Assembly (NCBI RefSeq): GCF_000204055.1
Contig: NW_006768831.1
Span: 202,720-266,719 of the forward strand
Length of the DNA: 64,000 nucleotides
Direction: 5' to 3'
Source: Melampsora larici-populina 98AG31
Taxonomy: Eukaryota > Basidiomycota > Pucciniomycetes > Pucciniales > Melampsoraceae
Shown: positions 36,404 through 47,000 of the stretch, one piece after another
How positions within the stretch are numbered: position 1 is the stretch's first letter
How the letters are laid out: every line of letters starts with the position of its first letter
Made by a program: the position numbers and the translations under genes
Notes under the pieces: model-generated
Told to the model about the DNA's origin: nothing
Databases searched by the model: none
What the model saw: the letters and a program-made list of their open reading frames with translations, nothing else

Positions 36404-37760
36404 TTGGGAGGCAGCTCCCTCCGCTTCTTGGCAACCATTGGAGTGACCTCACCACCAGGTGCTTTTCCAATCACCACACTTTCATCAACTTTGAAAGGAT
36501 ACAGTGTTACCACCCATTCAGGTTTACCTTCTGCATTTCCTGTCAAAATGCATTTTTTCCCAACGGTGAAACCGTCTGAAGTCTCCGCAGGTGGAACAGG
36601 GCGAGCCATGGGAAGCTTTTGTCCAAATACGGAGATATCAATAGCCTCTCTGAAATCAAAGGGCGGTACTAAGGAGGGCATGTCAGCCAGACCAAAAATG
36701 AGTAGTGAACAAGAGCAGTGAGCTTACCTGTCTGGTGAGGTGGTATCACATGAGTCATGGCTACAGGAGCTACATCACTCTGAGCACGGTGGAGAGATTT
36801 TCGTGGGGTGATGGGTGGCGGGAGTGTGTATGTACTATTCTTGGTTTTAAAATTAGACGCCTTCTTTCGAGTGACTCGTGGTGAGGTGACTTTTGTTGAA
36901 GTTGAAGGTGTACACTTGGCTTTCTTGCTTGGCTGTTATATTTCGACACTCAAAGGCAGATAACCATCACTTTCACTATCACTATCACCATAATTCGCTT
37001 CTTCATCTCCATCATCTAATAACATCTCCTCATAAGTCAAATGTTGAGATGCCTTTCTTTTAGCTTGTTGTTGAGGTTGTACTGGCTTACTGGTGGAAGG
37101 TCAAAGCCAAGGATTATTTTTTACATATTTGTCAGCCAGAAAAATTAGCTGGAGGCTAGGTTCTCCTTTAGTGTTGTCAAGATATCTGGCAAAAACTTCA
37201 TTGTTATGTAAGACCACAGGTGCTTTCCGGCCACGGCCGGTTTTGGCCAGGTTGAAATACTCAGAGTTGTAAACTTTGGGTGCCTGAGGGTAAAGAGGAG
37301 AGTCAACTGAGTGGTCCCACAGTTTGAAGATGCCTTCCTTAATGCCGTCCAAGAGTGTCAACGATGACCTATCCACAGTGAAAGTTCCCTGAAGTAGACC
37401 ATGAGCAAAAGAGCCGGTTTCGTATATCACCATCCATCCTACGGAGCATACTCGGCCAGTGTGAGTAGTGAAAGGTGGAGGTTTAGGTGCTGCTGGGTGA
37501 CCATTAAACATGCGGTTGCTGCTAGCTTGTTTCTTGGCAGCAGCTTGCTTTGAAGTTGGTGGACATGAGTACCAGTGGAAGTCGAGGTACGGGCTGCAAC
37601 AGCTGCTTTGGCATTGATGACCTTGAGATTGGCAGGGCGGGGTTGAGAAGCTTGGGTGGGTGCCTGCTGGGGGGGAGAAGGAACCTTTTTGTTTTGGTCT
37701 GCATTGATGTTTTCAAGGCAGGGTCCACATATTTTGTGTTTGCCTTGACGGCACAGCCAG

Positions 37761-37948
37761 CATATTTGGCTCGGAGCCAAAAATCCAAGGATTCCTCGGA
37801 TTCTGGCTCCGAGTTAACCCCCATCTGAGGATCCAATCCGAGGCAACGGCCAGGGCCAAAATTTGCCTCGGATTTATCCCTCGGGTGCCCTTTTCCTCGG
37901 GGGCGCCGTCCGAGGAGTCCTCGGACGTTTGTCTCCGAGCCAAATATG
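37761..37948. mobile_element. 188-bp inverted-repeat element rich in CCTCGGA
   Basis: CATATTTGGCTCGGAG at the left and its complement at the right end. Inside, CCTCGG/CTCGGA and TCCGAG recur about ten times in both orientations. It lies between the first CxxC pair and the next Cys motif of the kinase gene. The interior is open in one minus-strand frame, so the gene frame may even read through it. No clear target duplication. Confidence 0.7.
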
Positions 37949-38111
37949 CCGGCAGTGCGGAGAGTACTTTGACATAAGGGACAAGTAGGAAGGTTCATGA
38001 TGGTAAAATATGAATCTCTGAGAAACCAAAGTTGAAGAAGATTGAAGAATACTAAGGAACAATGAAGCCGATACAAGAATATTGAAGAAGGGTGAACCCA
38101 ATCCAAGAATA

Positions 38112-38290
38112 TCAAAGAAGATTGAAGACAATCAAAGAAGGATGAAGAAGAGTGAAGACAATCAAAGAAGGATGAAGAAGAGTGAAGACGATCAAAGAAG
38201 GATGAAGAAGAGTAAAGATGATCAAATAAGGATGAAGAAGAGTGAAGACAATCAAATAAGGATGAAGAAGAGTGGAGACGATCAAAGAAG
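38112..38290. repeat. 30-bp minisatellite, about 6 units
   Basis: The unit contains GATGAAGAAGAGTGAAGA followed by CAATCAAAGAAG, repeated in tandem with few changes. On the plus strand it reads as MKKSEDNQRR-type 10-aa repeats, but no gene context supports translation. It sits just upstream of the minus-strand kinase ATG, in its leader or promoter. Confidence 0.9.
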
Positions 38291-38300
38291 TTCAGTGTAG

Positions 38301-38770
38301 TGTAGGTTTGGTTGAATAAGTGGATGGGTGGAGACTATGACAAAAGTTGGAGGAATGACTAAGATGATCGGTGATGGTGTGTGGGTTGTGTGATTGGTTG
38401 AGAGGTAGAGAGGTACACTTTTCATCATCTAATGTGAAGTTTTCATACTTGGGGTCTTTGTTTATGGTTTGTTAATTGTTGTTTTTTGATTATTGACATT
38501 TGTTTTTTGATTTTTGACTTTTAATTTTTTGATTTTTGAATTTTGATTCCCTCTTTTGTGTTTTCCTGGTACTTTTTGTGTCAATGCGACAATGGGGTGA
38601 CAAATGTTGAGTTTCAAGTTGTAAATCTACTGAAATTTGGGCCGTAACCTGGTCTGAAAGGGGTTTCTGCCATGATTTTTACCCCAGTACAGGGGTTTTA
38701 TCCCTGTATTTGAGTATTTTCTGTAGTTTTGTCTTTGATTTTTGAATTTCACACCCGGGGATTGTGATTT
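38301..38770. other. T-rich low-complexity DNA
   Basis: Repeated TTTTTGA-type runs, especially 38460-38560 and 38725-38790. No gene is seen. Confidence 0.6.
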
Positions 38771-41700
38771 TTGTTTTTTGATTTTTGCATTGTCACCTTG
38801 ACACCTCTCGCATACCGTACAACACCATACGAGTGGGATATGTTTCTGATGGTGTTCAAAGATATTTTTGAAAATACAACCATCATCACTAAGAAAAGAT
38901 ATTTGAATAGACCAAGAAGACCTTTTATTGACAATAGAGCCACCTTTAAAGATGATAAATTACAAGGTCCCTCCAGTACAAGAGTCCAACCAAGTACATC
39001 AGAAAGGAAACCTTCCAGGGCATGGTCAAACTGCGGAAGTAAAGATCCAAAACATCAATGGAGAGGATGTAAAGATAAGAAAATAAACGTGATTGAAGAA
39101 GACACTGAAGAAAGTGATAATATGAATGATGATTCTGACTTTCAAGGAGGACAACTTTCAGGGGATTCAAGCTCAGAGAGTGAAGGAGAAAATCCTCAAA
39201 ATCAACATCAACAGAATGTCTGCATGATTGATACTCATGAAGATAATGAGAAAAGCATCAATATATTGCAAGCGGAAGCAGATGTGCCTCACTCATGGCA
39301 AGATGACATGCAGATGGGGAATACAATTGATGCAAGATTACTGAAATCCAAACCAGCAGACGGAATGGCACATACACTAGGACATCATGCAATGGCTCAA
39401 GCATTAGTAGATAATTGTAAAGTACCAATACTACTGGACAGCGGAGCATCATGCTCAATTGTGGGAAAACATTTCTTATCTGAAATTATACCAGACTGGC
39501 AAGAAAGAATCATGCCCAGTAGTCATGTGAAGTTCTCCGGAGTTGGTAGTAAACTTCATGCTCTAGGCGTCATCAGCTTACCCGTGATATTTCCACATGT
39601 TAAACAGTCAATTAGAATAAATGCTGAATTTGTAGTGATGGAAAATGCAAACAACAAGTACTTCATATTGGGCGCAGAAAACTTGAGCCAATATGGATTT
39701 GATATATTTGATAGTAAAGAAAGATATTTTACTATTGGCAATAATAACAAAAGTATTAAATCTGCTTTAATGCAACACAAAGAAATTTTATCAATTAAAC
39801 CTGACAATACCATGAAGTCTCCAACAAATGAAGACATAAATCAACTTTGAGGAAAAACATTGGAAGCTGAGTTTGGACCCAATCTTACCTATAGTCAGAA
39901 AGAAGATATAATTCAGATGGTAAGTAAATACAAGGATCAGTTTGGTTTGGGAGAGCAACCTCTAGGAGTCATTAAGAACCATCCGGTGAAAATAGAACTC
40001 ACAATAGATAAACCTTACCCCCCTATTTTAAGAAAAGGTGCATATCCTGCTAGCCCAAGAAGTAGAAAAGAAATGGAAAACACATTGAAGAACTACTGAG
40101 GATGGGCGTAATACGAAAAGTAGGTAGGGATGAAGAAGTTGATATAACTTCGCCTGTTCTGATAGCATGGCATAATGATAAATCTAGACTTTGTGGAGAC
40201 TTTTGTGCTCTTAATCAATAAACCAAGCCGGATAGATATCCCTTGCCAAGGATAGATCAATCATTGACTAACCTTTTCAATGCAAAATATATTACGCTAA
40301 TGGATATAATGAAAGGATTCCATTGGAACATCATGGAGATATGTAGCAGTAAATACCTCAGAATCATTTGTCATTTAGGAATCTTTGAATATATAAGGAT
40401 GCTTTTTGGAATAAAAAATGCTCCAGCTTTCTTGCAAAGAATGATGGATACAGAATTTTCAAAAGAATTGAGGGAAGGATGGCTCAAAGTATATATAGAT
40501 GACATTATAGTTTTTCATACTACATGGGAAGAGCACCTAGAAGCAATGGAGAAAGTATTGTTAAGAGCTAAAGCCATGGGTATGACAATATCCTTAAAGA
40601 AATGTCACTTTGGTTTTGAGGAATGCAAAGCCCTGGGTCATTGTGTATCAGGACTATGGGTGGCAGTAGACCAAAACTCCGTAGCAGCAGTACTACAAAA
40701 ACCTTGCCCTAAAGCAAACAAGAATTGAGTTCATTCGTAGGATTTACAAGGTACTACATAGCTCACATTCCAAACTTTGGAATCATTACTTGTAGCCTCT
40801 ACAAACTTCACGCTAAAGGCGTAGTATTTGAAATGACCAAAGAAAGAATTGATGCAGTGAATAAGATAAAACAAATACTTACAACTGCACCGATCTTGTT
40901 TCATCCTGACTTTGAGAAACCTTTTAAACTTTACGTTGATGCATCAATTGAAGGTTTAGGAGCAGCACTCCATCAAACACAAATAATTGACAGAAAACCA
41001 AAGGAAGGCCCAATTGTTTTTATATCTAGAAAACTGACAGACACTGAAAGTAGATATTCTTCTCCCCAGCTAGAAGCTTTAGCACCAGTTTGGGCATTAG
41101 AAAAAATACACTACTACCTTGATGGCAGCTACTTTGAAGTAATAACAGATTGTACTGGAGTAAGGTCTCTGACAAATCTCAAATCTCCCAGTAGACACAT
41201 GTTGAGATGGATGATGGCAATACAAGAGTATAAACCATTCATGACAATTACTCATAGACCAGGAAAATTCCACAATAACGCCGATGGACTGAGTAGAATG
41301 GCATTTCCAAATGATTCTAGCAACCCAGCATGGGAACCTGAAGAAATGGAAAGACACATTCCCGTAATGGGAATCAGCTTGTGTGAATTGTCTTAAGAAA
41401 CATTTTGATGAAGTAAAAGCTAGCTACCAAAAGAATAGTAACACAGCTAAACTGACCAGAATATTGTCTGCACAGCATACTGATTTGAGCCTGACAAGCA
41501 CACTTGAGCAACCTTGGAAGGATGGATTAGCTCAAGGGAAAATTTCACTTGAATCTGACCTACTATATTTTAGAGAGAAACATACTGCAAATTCAGTAAT
41601 AATAAATGCGGAACACATTCAACAAACATTGCATGTATGCCATGATGAGTTTATGTCGGGACTTCTCTCAGAAGACCGGACAGTAGACAGAATCAAAAGC

Positions 41701-42965
41701 ACAGCTTGGTGGCCAAATTGGAGACAAGACGTTGAAGAATATGTGAAACTTGCGAAAGATGCCAAAAAGCAAATAAAGCCACAGGAAAAAGATTTGGTTT
41801 ACTTCAAAGAATAGAAGAACCAACATATGCATGGGAAGTTATTAACATGGATTTTGTTACTGGTCTTCCACCATCATTGATCAACAATTACAATTGTGTA
41901 CTAGTCATTGTGGACAGATTTTCAAAGAGAACAAGGTTTTTACCATGCTACAAGGAAGCAACAGCAATGGATATTGCATTACTGTTCTGGGAAAGAATAA
42001 TCAGTGATGTAGGATTACCACAAATAATCATCAGTGACAGAGATCCAAAGTCTACTTCTGAATTCTGGAAAAGTCTGCATGCACTTATTGGAACAACATT
42101 AGCCCTTTCCACTGTGTACCATCCACAGACTGATGGGCTCAGTGAAAGAAATATTAGTACCTTAACTGAGATTATTAGGAGGTATTGCACAGAAGGACTC
42201 TGTTACACAGACAAAGACGGACACACACATGACTGGCATACATTGCTACCAGCCCTAGAATTAGCATATAATAGCAGTATACATAGCACAACAGGGAAGA
42301 AACCTTTTGAAGTAGAAAGAGGCTATTGTCCTAGATTACCAAAAGACCAAATAAAAAATAAAAATGTTGAATTTCATCCAACTTCCTTGAGTTTCTTTGA
42401 TATGCTTGGTAAAGGAAGGGCTAGGGCAGTGCAATGTATTGAAGATTCCGTGACTTACAATCAAGAAAGATGGAATAAAACACATAAAGAACCTAAGTTT
42501 GTAGTAGGAGAACAAGTTCTACTCTCCACCCCAAACTTTACTAATCTTCAAGGACCTAAGAAACTTCAAGACCAATTTGTTGGACCTTTTGTGATACTAA
42601 AATTCCATGGAAGCAATGCAGTAGAAGTAGCATTGACAGAGCAATTTGGGAGGAAACACCCAGTATTCCCAATTTCACTAATAAAAAAAATATGCTTCAG
42701 ATAAGAGCAAATTCCCTGACAGGGAAATACCCAAGAAAGCTCCTATCAGGTTTGAAACTGACGGAGAAAAGGTTTCTCACATATCATAAAGCAAATGGAA
42801 ATACAAGTCAATGGTAAATCTTCAACACTTTATCTTGTAAGATACAAAAATAGAAGTGCAGATGAAGATGAATGGCTACCAGCTGATAAAGTACCCAATG
42901 GCAAAACAACGTTGAGAGACTTCAGAGCACAAAAAAGAGCTCATAAACCTTCTGAAAAGAAGTAA
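38771..42965 (+). pseudogene. gypsy Gag-Pol with chromodomain, broken
   Basis: First frame (38771-39850): Gag end and protease active site ILLDSGASCSIV. Then RT with KGAYPASPRS, the YIDDII catalytic box (about 40490) and a RNase H-like LYVDASIEGLGAALHQ. In the integrase the zinc finger is degenerate (the CHDE and TAWWP blocks remain, but the final CxxC reads AKDA). The core has the MDFVTGLPP, ISDRDPKSTSEFW and PQTDGLSERN blocks. A 56-aa end piece (42795-42965) reads YLVRYKNRSADEDEWLPAD, a chromodomain. Breaks: TGA at 39848, frameshift near 40085, TAA at 40219, and frameshifts near 40722, 41385 and 41810. Chromodomains direct integration towards heterochromatin marks; here the element is dead. 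Confidence 0.93.
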
Positions 42966-43347
42966 TGACCTCCTTTGAGGGTGGGGAATTTCAGCCCTTG
43001 GTACATATACATGTACCCAAAACTAACTTATAATATTGAACTTTCACTTATAAACCTAATTACATGTACATACAGCTTATAAAACACATGTAACATATAA
43101 TGAAACATATACAAACATCAATTAAACATACATATACATTCAAAAACATATGTAACATGTAATAATACACCAATTACACCTCATAACTCAGTGTCAAGAG
43201 TTAAAATGCTTATACTACATAAATTACATAACACATATATGTAATTATGTAATATTAATAATAATAATAATAAATAGTAATCATTAAACCCTAAACCACA
43301 GCAATGATACCAAAAAATATCACTACAATTAGGTTTGGAGAGGAGAG

Positions 43348-43355
43348 TATATAAA
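43348..43355 (+). promoter_or_regulatory. TATA box inside the LTR
   Basis: TATATAAA lies about 370 bp into the LTR and is followed by a CT-rich initiator-like stretch. This is the expected place for an LTR promoter, here pointing towards the gene at 44085. Confidence 0.5.
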
Positions 43356-43579
43356 CCCCTCCTCTCTCAGCCTTCAAGGACTTTCCTTCAAGGAATTTAT
43401 TACAACTACTCTTTTAAAGAACAATTTAAAGTTCCTTTGAAGTACATAATCAAAAGTCTTATAAATATAAGACTAGTGATTCACTTCATATCTTTAAAGT
43501 AGATTCCTGACTAAAAGATAAAGTAATCTTATTCTTCCCCCTTTGGATCCTCTACTTCCCTCAAGTAGAACCCTTGTAC

Positions 43580-43775
43580 TAGGTTAGTGGCCTTCCAATA
43601 AACAGTCAGGTTAGTCACCTTCAGAATAACTACAGGTTAGTAACCTATATCAATTCATAGGTTAGTGTACCTTCAGAACAACTACAGGTGAGTGACCTAC
43701 ATCAACTCCAGGTTAGTGACCTCTTGAATAACCATAAGTTGGTGACTTTATTACAACCAGGTTAGTGACCTCCAT
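43580..43775 (+). repeat. array of AGGTTAGTGACCT motifs
   Basis: About eight copies or variants of GGTTAGTGACC, an imperfect palindrome, spaced roughly 20-30 bp apart within the LTR. They include GGTTAGTGGCC, GGTTAGTCACC, GGTTAGTAACC and GGTGAGTGACC. The pattern of a preserved GGT...ACC core with changes in the middle is suggestive of a protein-binding site array. Confidence 0.75.
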
Positions 43776-44084
43776 ATCACTCTTCAATCTGTTACCTTGA
43801 AGATTGAAGGGGAGCCTTGGATCCAGCTTTCAACAATTATAACATCTTATAATTACAACCTTGAATCTCCTTTTTAGGAGTCATTTAACTGTAGTCTGTC
43901 TGGGTGTATCCAAACAGACCAGTTCCCCTCTTCCCCTTTCTCTCCTTTCTTAATAAATTTATTGTAATACATTATATTTGAAATATAACCTCAATTATCA
44001 AAAATTACCAACCTACCTTGCCATTTTAGTGAGTCTTGAGTACTCTTTTGAATACCCAGCCCTCACAGCAAGCAAAGCACAGCC

Positions 44085-45066
44085 ATGAAAGGCGCAGCCA
44101 ATATTGTAGCCACACGTCAAAACCTAGACCAAGAGATTGATGATGCTGAGCTTACCAATGATGTGATTGAGGAAGACTATCTGGCTGGAAATCACATGGC
44201 CATCCAAAACCTGCTCAACCCAATCTGTAAGTCTTCTTCCTTATTTAACAAATTCCCAAAACTCATCCCTTATCCATTTTTCTAAAAGCCAAGCCTACAG
44301 ATAGGAACACTCAACCATCCATTGACCTCGGGCGGGAATCATCACAATCACTTATCAATTGCAATGGTTGTCTGAACATGTGTTCAGTCTTCAATATGCG
44401 AGAGAAACATGAAAGTCAGGTTGGCAAGAAGAAGGGCAATGAGTGTAGAAAGCCGGTGGAAGTAAACAATACTGCAGCCACATCCGAAGATCACAGTTCC
44501 ACAGACAAACTCGATGCAAGTACATGTAGTAAGCTGGTTTCTATGATTGTTAATAATGCCAAAGGTCTTGAAAAGACTGTGGCTCGCTTACATCGATGGA
44601 ACGTGCACGTTCCATTGAAGTTGCATCAACTCTCATCAAACTCAACAACTCAACTTGCGTACACTACTCAGACCCTCTTTGGTCAAGGAGATGTGTCAAA
44701 ATCAAACCCGTTAGAGGCCAATAAATATGTAGTTGTCATCAAGAACAAGGTAAGGCATTCTTGATCTTGAATGAAAACATGAAAAATGTGTAGCTGATTT
44801 TGAATTTGGTCTTGGCTTAGATATTATACATAGGAAAGATCCTTGCTGTCTTTAGTTTCAACAACGGACAGCACGACTGGCAAATGAGCGCCGAAAATCA
44901 CGCCAAAGTCTCCCACATGGCTTTGGAGATGTTCTTTTACAAACCTGGGTTTCCAATGCGGGCATCTTATTGTCGCGGAACTCCTCAGCACCGGACTTGG
45001 TCTCATTGCAAGTGTTCATACATTCACTTTCTCTTTCCAAGAACCTCGGGTCAGAATTTAAAATAG
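44085..45066 (+). CDS. unknown spliced gene directly after the gypsy LTR
   Basis: Exons 44085-44226, 44289-44749 and 44821-45066 with GT-AG introns of 62 and 71 bp give a continuous frame of 282 aa. Seen: an acidic N-terminus (DQEIDDAELTNDVIEEDY), a Cys motif NCNGCLNMC, a Lys/Ser-rich linker, a helical middle (KLVSMIVNNAKGLEKTVARL), then KYVVVIKNK and ILYIGKILAVFSFNNGQHDW, which look like strands of a compact domain. The C-terminus has CRGTPQHRTWSHCKC. No family is recognised. The ATG is only 20 bp from the LTR end, so transcription may start in the LTR. It could also be a gene carried by the element or captured next to it. Confidence 0.55.
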
Positions 45067-45536
45067 GTTTCAGGAGAAGCTGGCTGTGTAGTCTTACCAG
45101 AAAATGTCAGACATATGCTGACTATAATGTCTAGTCCAGCATATATCTCTGATGTAGAGGACACACTCAATGCAAAGCATAAAAAAAATGAAAGCGTCTT
45201 CTACTTCTTAGTTTTTATTACCATAAATTTGTGTATTTTGAGCAATTTTTTTTTGGAAAAAATGAAATTTTGTGAATCATGCAAAAAAGACTTTTTTTAA
45301 AATTGCCGACGTAGTCGGTACAAAAATGAAGGGATTTTTTCCCAGCTTTTTGATGTTACCAACAAAATTGGTATGAAAATGGTCAAAACCTGTGATTTTC
45401 AGGTATGAAAATTTCAAAAATTGAGGTTTTACGTCGGTAGGTTCAGGGGGAGCTTTCCGGGGTCCTATAACAACTGTATGAGCAGTGAACACATGCAGCA
45501 AATGAAATGGCAAAAGCGGATATATACAGTCAAACC
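45067..45536. other. no gene seen
   Basis: AT-rich; short frames only. Confidence 0.4.
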
Positions 45537-45702
45537 CGCGCAAACGCATAATTTGGGTGGAAGACTTTTGCTATGCATTTTGGCAGGTTATGCATTTCTG
45601 TTGTCAAATGTGGCAGTAAAATGTATCAAGATTCAAGATTTTTTCTATGCATTATCACGGGTTATGCAGCTGCGCGGGTATGCATTTGCGCGGGTTTGAC
45701 TG
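45537..45702. mobile_element. 166-bp Tc1/mariner (pogo/Fot1-like) MITE
   Basis: Ends CAGTCAAACCCGCGCAAACG and its complement (one mismatch), flanked by TA on both sides. CAGTCAAAC-type termini with a TA target duplication are typical of the pogo/Fot1 branch. There is no coding capacity. Confidence 0.85.
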
Positions 45703-46654
45703 TATTGAGTAATTTGAGTTCACAAAGGGCAGCAAAGGGCTGTCTGTATAGGTTTGTATATGTATTGCAATACCAAAAGGGGGAGATCAATAGAGATCAA
45801 TATATAGTTATACAGACTTTGAACTGTATCACTGCATTACATGCAGGCAAAGCTGATCTCTGCCTTGGTCATGGTCAGCCTTTTGGATTCCATGAAACTC
45901 CTTTTGTACACTACGGCCCAATCAGGACATCGCGGCCATATCGTGTCTCGCGATATTGCCGCAAGATCGGGCCAATCTTGGTTTATTATCCTCACATACG
46001 ATATCGCCACAATGAAATTGAGGACATCAGCGCAATATTGTTGGTTTAGGTTCCGTGAATGCTGGGAGAACTGTTTGAATTGGATTGGATCCATTCAAAT
46101 AGTTCAAATGGTTGAATCATTTGAACTGGGTTCTGGGTGCAGGAAATAGCCCAGTACGACCTTTCCTGGTTCTTGGTTTGGGGCAATAGGGTCAATTGAC
46201 CAGTCTTAAATTACACAGTGAGCATGAGTTCGTGATTTCATCCAATGGGATCATCAAAAAGAGTAAAAACACTCGATAAAAAGAAAACAAAAAAGAACAA
46301 AACACATGAGACAAGACTTGAATAAAACAGAGACAGCTCTGAATGAATGTATATGAACATAAGGGAGGAACAAAGAACATGAGACAAGACTTGTAAAAAA
46401 AATAGACAAATCTAAATGAATAGAGTAAAAAGAGACCAAAAAGAAAAAGAAAAAAACAAGAACAAAATTGAAAGGAATTTGACAAGAGAGGTGATGTTTT
46501 ATAAGAATCAGATCAACTTGCAACGTAAACAGAAGGAAATGGAAGGGTGAAGAATTGAAAACCTACAGGGATGTCCTGATAATGATACTAAAAACAACAC
46601 ATTTACACACGGCACAGATTGATGAAAATCAAAGAAATAAGAAAAGATGAGTAC
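45703..46654. other. no gene supported
   Basis: Short overlapping frames near 45840-46150 with an ATCGCGGCC/GCGATATTGCCGC-rich patch. Then A-rich DNA with an imperfect direct repeat of about 75-80 bp (ACATGAGACAAGACTTG near 46302 and 46378). No gene is recognised. Confidence 0.4.
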
Positions 46655-46967
46655 TAGTAGTTGGTACGGTATTGACAAATGGGAATGGGTCTAAAAAAAG
46701 GGTTGTTGGATAATGGAGTAACCAGGGTCACAGCACCACATCCATTCATCTCAGACAAATATCATCTTTCCTCTCTTCTCATAATAAATATGTTTATGAT
46801 GTCATGACAAGATGGATGTATAGGAAGAAATATTCATTTCCCTATTTCCCAATTCTCTACATCAGGAATTGTCAAAAATAATAAATTATATTTCATCCAT
46901 GTACATTATCACAAGAAATCGTTTTTTCTTTAGTCAAATCAATTATCAGAGATATTATCTTTTGTTT
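46655..46967 (+). repeat. split direct repeat A1
   Basis: 313 bp, begins TAGTAGTTGGTACGG. About 95% identical by eye to A2 at 53103-53415. Confidence 0.9.
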
Positions 46968-47000
46968 TCATACAAAGACCTTTCCTTTCAAAGTCTTAGT

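Larger units (their letters stand above)
35103..37998 (-). pseudogene. zinc-finger/alpha-kinase gene, disrupted
   Basis: The minus-strand ATG at 37998 opens with CPLC. After an inserted element, CWLCRQGKHKICGPC completes a Cys/His cluster. A Pro/Gln-rich linker and a globular segment follow (37511-37104), then an acidic region, then the kinase part: ESGGVYAAVSMVIEKFKKAA, an exon with NFPVYAGSSAMTECAYFFEE, and MVADLQGVGLVLTDPLIVD. The last is the typical alpha-kinase (MHCK/EF2K) block containing the metal-binding Asp. Breaks: a hairpin element at 37761-37948 inside the Cys cluster, in-frame TGA at 37101-37103, in-frame TAA at 36936-36938 (either stop could be hidden by an intron), and an 816-bp palindrome at 35588-36403 inside an exon. 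The 3' end of the gene is not resolved. Alpha-kinases of this kind are expanded in rusts; these would be soluble Ser/Thr kinases. Confidence 0.75.
38771..44065 (+). mobile_element. Ty3/gypsy chromovirus, 5'-truncated and decayed
   Basis: Gag (C-terminal part), protease, RT, RNase H, integrase and chromodomain in gypsy order, followed by a putative 3' LTR of about 1.09 kb. No matching LTR is found upstream of 38771, so the 5' end is lost or unrecognised. The coding region is broken many times. Confidence 0.88.
42976..44065 (+). repeat. putative gypsy 3' LTR (about 1.09 kb)
   Basis: The ends TGAGGGTGGGGAATT and AATACCCAGCCCTCA form a short TG...CA inverted repeat. It starts about 10 bp after the chromodomain stop. 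It contains a TATA box, a (TAA)n tract near 43254 and an array of AGGTTAGTGACCT motifs. With only one copy in the window the borders are approximate. Confidence 0.65.

Noticed and set aside
38112..38290. CRISPR-like array
   Set aside because: The repeats are contiguous without unique spacers and the genome is eukaryotic; this is a minisatellite.
38082..38300. Plus-strand MKKSEDNQRR repeat protein
   Set aside because: The frame is only the translation of a 30-bp minisatellite and has no gene context; it overlaps the promoter side of the minus-strand kinase gene.
45841..46149. Overlapping frames on both strands near 45.9 kb
   Set aside because: Multiple frames open in both directions over an ATCGC/GATAT-rich patch; no motif favours any of them.
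46869..47000. Upstream N-terminal extension of the DIRS Gag-like protein
   Set aside because: The extension lies mostly in repeat A1 and reads as low-complexity hydrophobic sequence; the ATG at 47001 is a better start.
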